A stretch of DNA of 64,000 nucleotides from Lycocorax pyrrhopterus obiensis (Eukaryota > Chordata > Aves > Passeriformes > Paradisaeidae). Below the pieces are notes generated by a model. The model ran no database searches. It was not told the origin of the DNA and saw only the letters and a list, made by a program, of their open reading frames with translations. Positions 43,331 through 55,868 of this stretch are shown piece after piece. Numbering within the stretch: position 1 is the stretch's first letter; each line of letters begins with the position of its first letter. Location: positions 58,737,617-58,801,616 of the forward strand of contig JACSVZ010000002.1 in NCBI GenBank assembly GCA_014706295.1, given 5' to 3'. Made by a program: the position numbers and the translations under genes.

Positions 43331-44414
43331 GTACATCTGAAGTTGTGGGGTCCTTAGTATTGGCTGTTCTGATCTATCCTTATGTTCTGGTGGCTCTGCG
43401 TTCCCTGCTAGTGTGGACGTACAGTTACTTATTTTCCCTGAAGGTTTGTGGCCCAGTCCAGTTCCGGAGATTACCTTCCTGGCTCTTGTAGCTTGGGCAA
43501 TAGAAGCTTGTACACCCAGAACTGGGCATCATTGTTTTGATTCTTGACGTTGATCATCTACCCACAGGGACTAGAAAACATCTACTTTATTGTGGTATTA
43601 TATTAAATATCTAAAAACCTAGAAAGCACAGGCAATAAGTAACAGTCTTAAGAAAAGATGTTGTAAAACAAGAGTTGGTGATAAATTCCAAGTTGGCTGA
43701 GTTTCAATAGCTTATCTATTGCTCTGGACATCCCCAGATGCTAATTTGCATTCATGCAATTTTCCCATTCCCTTATGCTGTGGGCGTGGGAAATGTGTGT
43801 GTAGTTCCAGTGTTTGAACTCTTAATTAGTACAGTAATGGGGTAAAAATGGCAAGAATTCTGTGATACCACGGTTGCTCTCTGATTCTTACGTGTTTCCA
43901 AAGAGTGGAATCAGGCTGTGCTTTCTTTCATTAATGCCCTCCTGTGGCTTGGACTCTCTAACCTACATCTCCTTTCATGAAGAGAGTTTTTTGTCGCTGT
44001 TACCAGAACGCTCAGTGATATTCAGTTCCTGAACCTCTCTGGACAATTCTCCATGAAAGTGAGCTGCCTTTTTCTTACCTTTGTTCGGGAAACTGCTTTG
44101 CCAGTGCTTTTTTTTTGCAAAGATAACTCTTTCCCACGCTAGATGTTAGAAGGCTTTTAATTTTTATATTGGAAGACCTGAGACCTTACAGAGATCCTCA
44201 TTTCCATCTATCCAGGTCTGAAAGGCCCATGGACTGTTGGTCTCTTCACTGCAATAATATTGTCAAATTGCTAATTTCCATCTCTTGCAAAGGCTCCTTG
44301 TGCTGAGGCTCACGTGATCGCAGGCATGCAGCCTCCTGAGCCTCGTGTCATTGCTGGTACAGCAGGTAAGCACAGCCCTTTCTCTAAACACTCTGAACAG
44401 CACTGAACTTCTCC
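43331..44414. other. Intergenic DNA, possibly partly repeat-derived
   Basis: The first 250 bp remain GC-richer and may belong to the element containing the motif array. The rest is ordinary AT-rich sequence. No gene was seen. Confidence 0.5.
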
Positions 44415-44549
44415 CTCGCTGGAGACACCGAAAACCCACCTGGACACCTTCCTGTGTAACCTGCTCTAGGAGACCCTGCCTTGGCAGGGGGGTTGGACTA
44501 GGAGATTTCAGGGGTCCCTTTCAACCCTAACAATTCTGTGATTCTGTGA
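44415..44549 (+). mobile_element. CR1 LINE 3' end, plus strand
   Basis: Matches the avian CR1 3' terminus: the last ORF2 codons (the GGAGACACCG..CACCTGGACACC type block), then GGGGTTGGACTAG..GATTT, CCCTTTCAACCCTAACAATT and the terminal repeat ATTCTGTGATTCTGTG. It is 5'-truncated, as most CR1 copies are. It carries the final, stop-terminated part of the reverse-transcriptase frame only and is inactive. Confidence 0.93.
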
Positions 44550-47500
44550 ACTTCAAGAAGAAAGGAATAGTGCAAAGAAAAATATATTACAACATTCCTT
44601 TTTTAACTTCTCCAGGCTGTGTTGTCAGTATGTACAGTATGCTCACAGCTTCTCTCCTGAAGTCCAACTCTTCTGGTTCTTCAGTGAAGAGGATGCTTGA
44701 GAAGGAGAGGTGGATGTTTTGCTGCCTTTACTGTTGCTGCAGTTGCAGGAGGCTTGAAGTACAATAGTGAGGAAACTCATATGGTAAAATTTACCTGAGA
44801 GCTTGCATACAGATAATCTCAGTGTAACTCTACAAACAGTTAAAACATTTTAAAGAAAAGTTCCAGGAAAGTAACCTGTCTCTCTTCATTATTCTGCTAG
44901 TCTTTGAGTTCTAGCACAAAAACAACATTACATGGTTTAGGCTCTTCATGATTTCTTCCTTCACAATGATGTGTTGCTGCAGCCATTTTTGCAGTTTCAT
45001 GTAGCCAGATGTATGTTTTGTTGTTTCCTCTTCCAAAGACGTTGCATTCAGCAGCTGAAAATAATTTCAAATTGTTTTAAAAAGAAATAATTTAATGCTA
45101 CAGGCAGTATATATAATACCCTTCAAATTAAAAACATATGTTTTCTTCAGACCATTCGAAACCTGGCTGAAGTTAAAGGAACTTATTTAATATGTGGTTT
45201 AACTGATAAATGTTTAGGTATCACTGTTTTTCAAATCATGCCACTCACTTTTAGAAGTTGAATGACAGCTTGGAGTTTTTTTCATCCAGTGGATCTTCTC
45301 TGTTGGGAAAAATTATCTTGGTATTCCTGTGTTGCATTTTGTGTGTATTTAGTGTTGTAGTATAGAGAATGACAATTCCAGCACTCATTTTCCTCACTTG
45401 CTTACTTCACCCCTCTGTTTTAGCTAATGCAAAATTCTGCCTGCTATCATGTGTGCTGAGTCACTGGCACTCAGTTCTCCCTGTCTCCCCACAGTTCCAC
45501 TTCCTGCTCCATGTCAGAAAGCCACTTGGAAAGCTGGAGGCAGTTGGCTTGGTTTAGTTCGTTTGAAAAGGTTCTTTTTCTCTCTGATTTCTTGAGCTTT
45601 TCTTACCTTTTGTACAGCCTGGCTGTTGGAGACTACTGAGATATTTTACCCAGCAGTGGGTCTCCCCCTCATTGAAGTCCTACCATTTTTGTGGATGAGG
45701 GGAGAAGAATTCTCACCAACCATTCTTGACATGAGCTCCCTTACTTGTGCACCCCTTCACACAGAATACCTCACATGTGGTTGTTTTGCTTTTACTTTGG
45801 CCCCTTCCTGATCCAGATTCACAGGATGAAACATCTCTGTTGTGTGCTTGAAGTTTTCAGAGTAAAACGTCTTTATTGATATGGACTGTGACTCCAGCAT
45901 CCTTAATGTTCAAAACCTCTCCTAGATTTTTACAGATAAAGCAGTTCTAAAGTGTACAGCAAAATACAGCAAACTGTAATGCACTGCTTCTTTTATATAA
46001 CTTTCTGTTTGAAATAAGTTGTGATTGCAAGATTTCATGGAGTGACTTACAGAAGTAGACCTCTGTACTGGTTTATGATACCATCCTGGAAAATATCTGA
46101 ACTCAAGCTAGATAGAATTCCTTTAATGAAATTGCTTAGGTGGAAAAGGAAGGAGGGTAACAAGACTACAGATCATTCGGTGTTATCTGGGGTGAAAGGA
46201 TCATTACCATGTTATCCCTGTTTTAACTGTAAAAAGATAAAAAGCTGTTCTGGTTGGGATTCTTAAAATCTATGTTTTAAAGAATACTTTGTTTACAACA
46301 GCCCATAGGAAAACCAAAAAGATAGAGGTAAAAATAGAATCAAATCAAAAGACCAGTGATGTCACTTTGAAGCTCCTTAGCTTCAATATATACCAACACA
46401 TGCTTCCTTCAGTGTCCATCTGTTAGACATGATTACTAAGGCAGTTACACCCTGGGATAAATATAAAACCTATGAGAAATTCTAGTATTTATAGATCTGG
46501 ATTTGTTTGAATTTCTCATTTAGAAGTTAATGCAGTCCTGGGTTACGACAATACTTACACATGGTGACTGAGCTCTTGCAGATTTTTTTTTCTGCACTCC
46601 TGAGGGTTTTAGTTGCAGCCACATGCCTTATCTAAGTGGTATTGGAAAAATTAGCTGGTCTGCCCAAGGCAAAGGCAGGCTTCTGAAGCAGCAGTGGTAT
46701 TTAAGGAGCTTCCAAGGCTTCTATGTGACTGATTCCTGAGGCAGAACTGCTCTGGCGGGGGTCTGGTCACTGGGGGGGCCGTGTGTTTTCATGCGGTTGT
46801 TTTTCCTTATAGTCTTGAGCACAATTGGACGTGATGTATACAGGCCAAAGTTCAGGAAGGTGTCATCTCTCCAGTGACCTGTTTACTGAGTCTAAGCTGG
46901 AGTACAGGAACTTTATAAATTATTACAGATGTTTTACTTATGAGTGACTGATTATGTTATGAATCAATCCCTCAAATAGAGACCTGTGTGCTTTTTCTGG
47001 CTCCCTGTCAGCTTCTTTCAAACTGTCTCCCTAGATGAATCCTGACATTTGGCAAGTAGGAGCTACAAGTCCTTGCAGAGTACGTGATTGTGGGCCCAAA
47101 AAATGTGGCCAGGCTGAAGGGACATTGCTCATCTCAGTTTTCTCAAACTTTGCAGAATTAATGGAAGAAACCAAAACTGATTCTTAAGCAAAGCTTTTCA
47201 TGTCAGGCCCTTCTCAAAGAAGTGCATTGGAAAAGTTCCTTAAAAGCAAGGAGGCTTTATCTGAAGTCAGAGGCGATCACAGAGAAGATAGGAGATGAGA
47301 TAGTTTTCCATCACTTGGTGCTGCTTAGGCACAATTTAGTGTGGATTGATGGCTTTTTACCTGGTCAAGTACCTCCACTCAAGTAGACAAATATCCATCT
47401 ATTCACAGGTGAGACAGTGAAACACACACCCTGAGAAAAGAACTCATCTCTCTTCCCTAAGGAAGGCTTGGGAGTCATCTGACAAGCTAAAAATAATTAT

Positions 47501-50452
47501 AGAGAGAAAATCGTCATAGCAAGGAACGTAAGGCAGGTATTTTTAAAGGTCTAGTAAAGAAATGGCTGTGCAAACACATGAACATGCAATAAAAATTCAA
47601 AAGACATGGATATGACAAATCAAGGATGAAAATTCAAGGCTAAGAAAGTGAGAAAGAAAGAAACAAAGCTGTATCACTACAGTTCTCATGCCATCTGTGC
47701 ATACGAGGAGGTGCTAGACAGAATTTTGCTGACACATCCTATTTTGAAGGCGATGTTGAAGATAGCACAAGCAGTGCATTGTCTATACTGTAATTTTTGG
47801 TCTTCCACACAGAAAATCAACCCAGAATCAGGTTTTTTTCATACGGACTTTGAACTACAGCCACAAAACCATGCAAAAACATAGCTTGTTATAATCTGGG
47901 CAGCTGGAACACCGAGACACAAAGAAAGCACAGCTCCCCGGTACAGAAAAGGGGAGTGAAATGATAGCCACTGAAGGGGAACATGCTCTGTATCTAGGAG
48001 GAAAGCCATGACTCTCTTTACATATCAGACATCTATAGTGAAAGGACATAGAACAAGCTGGAAGAAACTGATGTAGCAGATTGTGTTTCTGCTGTGAATG
48101 TAGGGGGAAAGTTATTCCAGATTATTCCATTCTGTGAAGGCCATCTTGCTGATGGCTTATGGGAGCCAGAAAAAGCAGTGAGCTTTGGCATCCTAGTCTG
48201 TGACGAGGCTTCTTCCCTTGCTTTCACAGCAAACCACAGATAACTTTATCTTGTAGCAAGTAATGCTGGGCAGCTTTAACCTTTCTGTGTGCAGACAGAG
48301 CCCATGTTTTAGTCTCCCACTGCACGCTCTGATTAGCCCTGCAGCTACTCAGGAAAGGACCACATTAATTCATGTGAGACAAATACACAGTGAAAGCATA
48401 GCCAAGTAGTGTACCAGGGAATGTGAGGACCCTCTCTGGAGGTAGGACAAAGATTTGCTGCAGTCAGGAAAATTCCAGCATTGCTAATGATTCCAGACTC
48501 TCCACCGTAACATTTGTGCGTTCCCGGCTGAAAAAAGTAGGGTTTCCATTCAGGTATGCTTTTGTGCATGCACAGTCATATCATGGCTGGAATTAGCAAA
48601 GCTACACTTGGGTCTCTTGGGAAGGGACGCTTGTTCAGCCAGGAAGTCTCCCGCTACTGGTGTTTTCCCTGGGTTTACAGCACAGTCCTCTCCTGTCTTG
48701 TTCCAGGAGTCCAGTGCAGAAGTGACACGCAGGACTGCACTCTCCATAAGTCAGGTTGTTGCATTTTGTTTTAGCCACCTCCATAATTGGAAGATAGTGA
48801 AAAGCCCATATTTTCAAGGTACAGGTGTTCTAATTTCTATTATTCTGGTTAATGTAATTAATACACAGACTAATAAATATGAAACTACTTTCCATATGTT
48901 TGTTGTGTAATTACAAATCTGTCTGGATACAGCAAGAATTTTGGCATGGTTGCCATATGATTTATTGTATTCATGCTGTTGAGGTTTTTTGGTATTTCAG
49001 TTCTGGTTTTACTACAACTGACTGTGCTATTTAGAACTAAATGTGATTATTTCCTTGCCAAAAAATCCCCTTATCTACAAAGAAACAGTACCATTCTGTG
49101 CAGGTGATAACAAGCATTCATTTCTTGTAAAATATTTTTATTAGTCTCAGTCTAGTTTTTATTGCAATATACAAGCTTGAAGTTTGGCATCTCCTACACT
49201 CGGTTTTGTATGTGTCTTATTTACTGATAAATTTGGAAGTTTATAAAGAAGAAGGACTCACTGAACAGATCAAAAAATCAGGTTGTGGCTACATTTTTCT
49301 TTTTTTTTTTTTAATGCCTTTATTCTCCTGGCTGCAATAGCTGGAATTTTCTGTCAATGTATGTAGAAAAAAATTAGCACAGTTTACATTTTCTTTGACT
49401 GCCATGTTCAGGCAATGTTTATTTGTTGCCTTTGTCTTCATTTTTTGTATTCCCTTAGTTTCAAAGTCAGGAGCTTGACAGTCACATAGGTAGATTCCTC
49501 CAGGTACCTGGAAGAAACAAGACTGGCTGCTGTGTAATGATGTCTGGCTCTGGTTTGTGCGGCTGCTTCATGGTAAACTGCAACCAGAAGCAATTAATTT
49601 CTTTGCAATAAATCCTCAAGCTTCTACAAACTTCAATACCTCTATGGACTTGGAGGAAAATTAAGTCAGGTGAAGTAAAAGCAGGTATGGAAATGGACCA
49701 GACGCTTTCTCTTTTTTCCTGTGTGTGATACAATACAATCCACTACTGATACTTTTCTTATTTGTCATAAGCCCTATTGTAGCACTGCTAATTCTGTCAT
49801 TTTTGGCTGTCAAAGGCTGTCACAAAATGGATCAAACTCAAATGCATTAATTATATGTGCACATTGATGCTGAACATCTAAAATAAGGTATTCCTTTTCC
49901 AAATACTACATTTAAAACTCATTGCAAAATTGAGTTGATTTTTGGACAATGAGATTTTCTTAATACTGAGAGGGGAGGAAAGGGCAATTTTAAGAGCTGC
50001 CAGTCAAGAATTCCAAAACTCTTCTAAAAAGTTGCTCCTTATTTCAATGATTTCTTTGTTTTAACTTGGGGGAAAAAATCTCCCCCCATGTTTAGGCATT
50101 GTTGGATTGTTCTTGCACCTCACAAAGTGGCTCAGCACTGCTGTTTTTACTGCAAAATGCTAGTAGATGTAGGTAGGTTGAGAGCTAATCATGTCTTACA
50201 GCAAAAATGTAAAAGCATCAAATCAAAACACTTTGTCAAAACTTACTTTATACTTGTGAAGCATTCACACCTGAATTTATAAATTTTACAAATCTTGTTA
50301 TGAGAGATTATTCTGCCTTTAAATGATTTGATACACTTTTACTCTGCTGAAAGGAAGATTGGATTTGATAGTTACTCAGCTGTTTTTAGTGATCTGCCTA
50401 TGTATGGTACCGAAACAACCATGCCAGTTCACACTTAAATGCAATTGTAGCT
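44550..50452. other. Intergenic DNA, no gene recognised
   Basis: AT-rich sequence with scattered open frames of up to about 100 codons and no recognisable protein domain. A poly-T run lies near 49298-49312. No tRNA, rRNA or clear transposon was found. Confidence 0.6.
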
Positions 50453-50815
50453 AGAGTCATTGAATGGTTTGGGTTGGAAGGAACCTTAGGGATCACCATG
50501 TTCCAACCCCTGCCATGGGCAGGGACACCTTGCACTAGACCAGGTTGCTCAGAGCCCCATCCAACCTGGCCTTGAACGCTTCCAGGGATGGAGCATCCTG
50601 GACAAGCTTCTCTGGGCAACCTGTGCTAGTGTCTCACCACCCTCACAGGAAATATTTTCTTCCCAACACCTGAACTCAATCTGTTCTCTTTCAGTTTAAA
50701 GCCATCTCCCCCTTGTCCTGTTGCTACGCGCCCTTGTAAAAGGTCCCTCTCAAGGGAGGGACTCTCTTGCAGGCTCCCTTCCAGGTACTGGAAGGTGCTG
50801 TAAGGTCTCCCGTCT
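50453..50815 (-). mobile_element. CR1 LINE 3' fragment, minus strand (about 360 bp)
   Basis: Reads as reverse-complement CR1: TTGGGTTGGAAGGAACCTTAG at the left, then CCCTGCCATGGGCAGGGACACC, CCATCCAACCTGGCCTTGA, CTCTGGGCAACCTGT and GGTACTGGAAGGTGCTGTAAGG. Long and well preserved, so relatively young. The 3' end is at the left edge, and the terminal octamers are eroded. The minus-strand open frames at 50398-50877 are remnants or chance frames in this element. Confidence 0.93.
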
Positions 50816-52289
50816 TCCATATTCCATGCATCTATACCACAGGTGATGTACAATTGCAGTTCAGTATTAGATGCCATCTCAGCTTCTCAAGTCATCTTTA
50901 ATTTTCAGGTATTCAGTAGCGTATCGCTGTCCACAGACTAGAGGGGATTGCTAAACAAAATTGTGTGATTGAGTTATTGTACTCAATTCATGGAGGTAGA
51001 AGGTGGCCCTAGTCTGGGTGATACTGTGCTTTGCACACAAGAATGAAAGAGATTTTCTGTTGGACTTTCAGGTTCTTTGCTTGCTTTTCTCAATAACAGA
51101 CACCACGTTTCATTCTTTCATTCTTATGAGTCAGTTTAGGGAACCACTCAACTCTTTGAGCTTCCTGTTCAGACCTATGAAAATAATATTTGCTGCAACT
51201 TTATTTAATTATTCCCCTGCAATTGAATTAAATATTTTGGATAAGATCAGCACTGTTGGAAGACAGATAATGAGAAAAAACAGTTGCCAGCTCTACTTTC
51301 CGTGCTGAAGATCAAAGACACCAGATAGCAATAATCTTTTAACTGAGAGTGGAACTATGCTTCTTATTCTTCACCAAAACTAAACATTTTTGCTTTAGGC
51401 ATTGGAGAGACATTGTTTCTTAAGAATTGAACAGCAGTGAATTTGTTTACGAAAACCCATTGCAGTTCTGCAGCCATATGATCTACTGTCCAGAACATTC
51501 ACTGCACCGCTTTAAAATCCTGACATCTCCTGCCTTTAATCTTGTTATAAATGCTAAAAAACTGCAGAGAATAGTAACCAAAGTCCTTAACACACATCTA
51601 CTTAAAATGTCCCCAGGCCTGAAAAGAAATAAATGTCATTATTAAACTTTTTTTTTCTTTTTTTTTCGTTTTTAAGAAGAAGCCACAATGCAGTAGCTGG
51701 AAAGCTCAGTGGCAAGTGAAGAATGTTGCTGTGAGATCTTTTCTACAAGGGATTCAAAAATTTATAATTTAAAGAAGCTGATATTTTTAGTGCCATACTA
51801 CTTCAACATGAGTGTATCCTGGTATCATTAGTTCCAAGTTAAAAGGGCTGCTTTTTCAGATATTTATCTCTTAATGAGAAAATCTTAGTCATGTCCTTTT
51901 AAGGTTCTTTCTAGGGGGGAAAGGGAGTTATGTTGTACTTCATTTTTGTTCAGGTCTATAATTCACTTGAAATTTTTGATAGAGAACAGAACTTTCAAAG
52001 TATCTGAATTATACGGCTTTGAAACATTTTTTTCTTGTAAGCCTGTAACTTTTCAGATAGTTATCTCTGGTTTTGCTTGCTGTTACTTAAGCAGAGTTTA
52101 GAAAAGAACATGTGATATGATACAGAGGCTTTTCATTCCCCTTTTTCAAACCAAAACAACAAACATTCAGGTTCCCTTACATGTTGTGGGACTGGAGAAG
52201 AGTGCCCATTACAAATCTGTCTAAAATTATTTACAGAGTTTATTCATTTACTTAAATCCTAATCAAACACAATTTTACATAATAAGTTG
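50816..52289. other. Intergenic DNA, no gene recognised
   Basis: AT-rich sequence with poly-T/C near 51646-51675. Nothing else could be supported. Confidence 0.6.
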
Positions 52290-52879
52290 TTGTGCTGGTT
52301 TTGGCTGGGGTAGAGTTCATTATCTTCACAGGAGCTGGCATGGGGCTGTTTTGGATTTCTGCTGAGCACAGGGTTGATAATTTAGAGATATTTTTGTTAT
52401 TGCTGAGCAGGACTTGCACAGAGCCGAGGCCTTTTCTGCTTTCCATACTGCCACGCTGGCAAGGAATGTGGGGGTGCTTGGAAGGCTGGGTGGAGACACA
52501 GCCAGGACGGGTGACCCCAGCTGACCAGAGGGATATTCCACACCACATGACATCATGCTCAGTATATAAAGTGGGGGGAAGAAGGAGGGAGGGTATTTGG
52601 AGTGGTGGTGTTTGTATTCCCAACTTGTTACATGTGATGGGGCCCTGCTCTCCTGGAGATGGCTGAACACCTACCTGCCCATGGGAAGCAGTGAATTAAT
52701 TCCTTGTTTTGCTTTGCTTGTGTGCATGGCTTTTGCTTTCCCTATTAAACTGGCTTAATCTCAACTCATGAGTTTTCCACCTTTTACCCTTCCAAGTCTC
52801 TCCCCAGTGCTGCTGATGGGGGAGTGAGTGAGTGAGTGGCTGCGTGGGGCTTGGCTGCTGGCTGGGGTTAAACCAAGGG
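52290..52879 (+). mobile_element. Solo LTR of an ERVL-like avian endogenous retrovirus
   Basis: About 590 bp with a complete LTR layout: a start near GTGCTGGTTTTGGCTGGGG, a TATA box TATATAAA (52563-52570), a poly(A) signal ATTAAA (about 52744), a (GAGT)4 tract (about 52822-52837) and an end near GGCTGGGGTTAAACCA. AGTTG flanks it at 52285-52289 and 52880-52884, consistent with a 5-bp target-site duplication. No gag, pol or env frames adjoin it, so it is a solo LTR left by recombination. The family resemblance to songbird ERVL-type LTRs is from memory. Open frames across it are not genes. Confidence 0.85.
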
Positions 52880-52884
52880 AGTTG

Positions 52885-55808
52885 GTGAAACAGAAAAGTG
52901 CTCTTTACAATAAGACCCAGAAGGAACTGATTTCATAGTGTTCGACTCTTACTGATCAGTGAGTTCATAGTCACTGGAACAAAAAGGATCATTTGACAAG
53001 GAACAAGGAACGTGTTTTGATTTTTTTTTTCTTAAAACAAACACTGGAGTTAATTAGTAGCTCTGCTGATAGATTTACCAAACCACTCCTGCTATATCAA
53101 ATTATTTTCAAATGCAAGCATAGTAACACAAGTTAATGAGAAGAATTTCCTTTTTCTTTTAGGGTTCATTGCATCAGACATGACATCAAGAAATTGCAGT
53201 AGAAATTCAGCCTTGCTACCACAAAAACGAGTGACTGTTTAACTACATTCAGTTGATAATTGATAGCTGTTTAAATTTTTTACTTTTTGTTGCAAGTGGT
53301 CTTGTATATCCACATATTAAAACATTTGGATTAGAAGGTAAATCAGCAACAGCACATAGGCATTAAAAAATAAAAACATCTGCATTAATTGTGCCACTGC
53401 ATTGCTGACCTCAGTAAGGAATGTTCTTTGTTTGAAAAATAATCCCTTTCATGACAAATTCTGAATTAAAAGTAACCTGTTATTCTCGAAGCTAATAAAT
53501 CTGCTGTGAGGAATATGTAGCATTTATTGGATAACTCATGTTGCATACAAAACACTATATGGTATTTAGTTTCAGGAATAACACAGCACTCTCATCAAAA
53601 GTCCTACTACATTAACCCTAATACCTCACAATTGATAGGATGTGGCTCATGATTCATTCACTTGTACACAGAAAAGGCCAAACATGATAAAAAGACTGTG
53701 ATGAAATCCTTAATGTCTGCTGTGTCGCACTGTACTTCCCAAAAGAATGTAGGTCTTTTAATTACAAGTGCTGATGCCTGAGGTGATTATAAAGACGGTG
53801 ACACAGGAACAAGGCAGAAACCTAGCAAGGATAACTTCTCAATAAACAATAAATATTACTAGAAAAGACTCTTAATTTTAACTTTATTTATGCCTTTATT
53901 CATAATGCTTTTTCAAAACCTTCCTGACTTTTTCCTCTTGAGAATTAAGATTAAATAATAAAATCATTGAAAAATCATTTTAAGAATAATTTAAATTATT
54001 ACAAAAGTATTTTAATAATTTAATTTAAACAATTTAATAGTTGTTTAAAATCATTAACAAGAGTTATAAATGGAATATTATTTAATTTTGTAATGTCCTA
54101 CATTAAAACACATAAACTACTGCCTGAGTGTGTAAAGCTAATTATATTATGGTTTTTGGGATTGAGGTAATTTTATTTAGCTATGTATTTTCTGCACTGT
54201 GCTTTCTCAGACTTCTGTTATATGTTCTTCTGAAGAAAATAGTTCTATAACTGTACTTCACTCAAAGCACAGATTTTGCCAAGATTTACTGCCGTCAGTC
54301 ACACGCTCAAGCATCTGCAGTAGCAACCCAGAAAGGAAGGGATATATAACTGATTTTCTTGGAATTATTTCTACACTGTTATTTCTCACTTCTTTCATAG
54401 TATCTCTAATTCCTCTGGGTCTGATTAGTACAACAGACTGTTTTCATTAGCTTTTCTTGAAAAAACCCTTATGGAGCAGAGAGTGGTGGTGTCAGGAGGC
54501 TGCTGCATGGTCATGGATACAGCACTGCAGCATATGGAGAGCCAGCCCAAGGCAAGAGCAAACAGAATTTCTCCTGCAAATACATGGCAAGTGAAGTAAA
54601 AAAATCCTCATTTTATGTCTCCTTAGAAGCATTTGAGGCCACAATGCCTATGATATGTAATCCCAGTTTGTTTCTACTATATCTTAATATAGAAGAAGTT
54701 GTCACACAGAAAATTGGACAGGCAATAAGGAGTTTGAACTTTGTGCTAGAAAGAGATGAAAACTGGGAGGTTTTGAACATGGGACATGAGTCTTGACATT
54801 CAGAAAAATGTTCTCAAATGAAGACCATTTCCTAGAGATGAAACAGTTTTGTTTGTGCTGTCTTTTGTGGTGATTAGGTCTTACTCTGAGGTTGAAAATG
54901 AAACTTTTGGGTTTTAATCCCTAGAAAGGCTAACAAATCTCGGCAGCTCCATTTGTTAGGTTTCTCTTCCAGCACACACTTACAGGAGGTCACTGGCAAA
55001 GGTCCAGCCAGAAGAAGGGTGCTTCCAGCTGCTCCAAGTTTGTCCATGAGCACTTCAGATGCCCAAAAAAGCCCCTTACAGCAGTCTCTGCCCTGTTTGT
55101 GAAGGCCCCATATACAGCCGGTAGGACTGTGTGGAGATTCAGGCCTGAAAAAAAAGGCCTGAAAAAGATTCTGGAAATCATCAGAGCTTTCACACTCCTG
55201 GCAAGGGAGATAAGCCATATCCATGTGCTTGGTAAACATTTGCCTAGACTATTTCTGAAAGATTTGCCAGACTGTTTCTGGTGGATATTCTAAAACTTCC
55301 CTAGGCAATACATTTAAATACTTCACTACTCTTATCTTTAGAAAGGTTTTTTATGTCCAACACGAATATTTCTTGCCTCTTGTGAAGGAAAATAAGCAAT
55401 GTTCGCCACAATTTGTCTGTGACAAAATGCTTGTTGACTCTTGCTTGCTGTCACGGTGGTACTCAAAAATAATGTTGGATGACTCATTCGGGGTGGATTT
55501 CTTTACCCAAAACAACCAAAATAAAATTATTAGTATAAAAATTCTTATTTCTTTCCTGTGATCCTCTTCAAAAGAATCACTGCCCGCCATCCCAGTCTTT
55601 CAGTATATTCCCAATCCTTCACAAGCTGTCAAAATAACACCGAGTCCTGACATTGCTTCAGCTGTTTTTTTTTTAATTCCTGTGATGAGCAACCAACCTT
55701 GAACTAATCTGAAGGCAATATTCTACTTGTCTCACTTTTTCTCACTAAGTGATACAGTCAGCTAGCTATCAACTTCTAGAAGGTTGGAATTAATTACTTC
55801 TAGTAATT
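52885..55808. other. Intergenic DNA with a very AT-rich block
   Basis: No gene was seen. At about 53870-54130 the sequence is extremely AT-rich, with many AATAAT/TTTAAATT steps. The rest is ordinary AT-rich DNA. Confidence 0.6.
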
Positions 55809-55868
55809 TGGGAGTTGGAGCTAGATAATCCTTAGGGCCCTTTTCAACCCAAGCCATTCTGTGATAAT
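55809..55868 (+). mobile_element. Short CR1 3' terminus, plus strand
   Basis: Sixty bases match the end of CR1: GGGAGTTGGAGCTAGATAAT, then TTAGGGCCCTTTTCAACCCA and CCATTCTGTGAT. Strongly truncated; only the 3' tail remains. Confidence 0.8.

Noticed and set aside
42926..43336. 136-codon minus-strand open frame
   Set aside because: It overlaps the inverted motif array and shows no protein family signature; probably repeat-derived.
52252..52670. Overlapping open frames of 114-124 codons near 52.4 kb
   Set aside because: They lie wholly or almost wholly within the solo LTR, on both strands, and do not resemble retroviral proteins.
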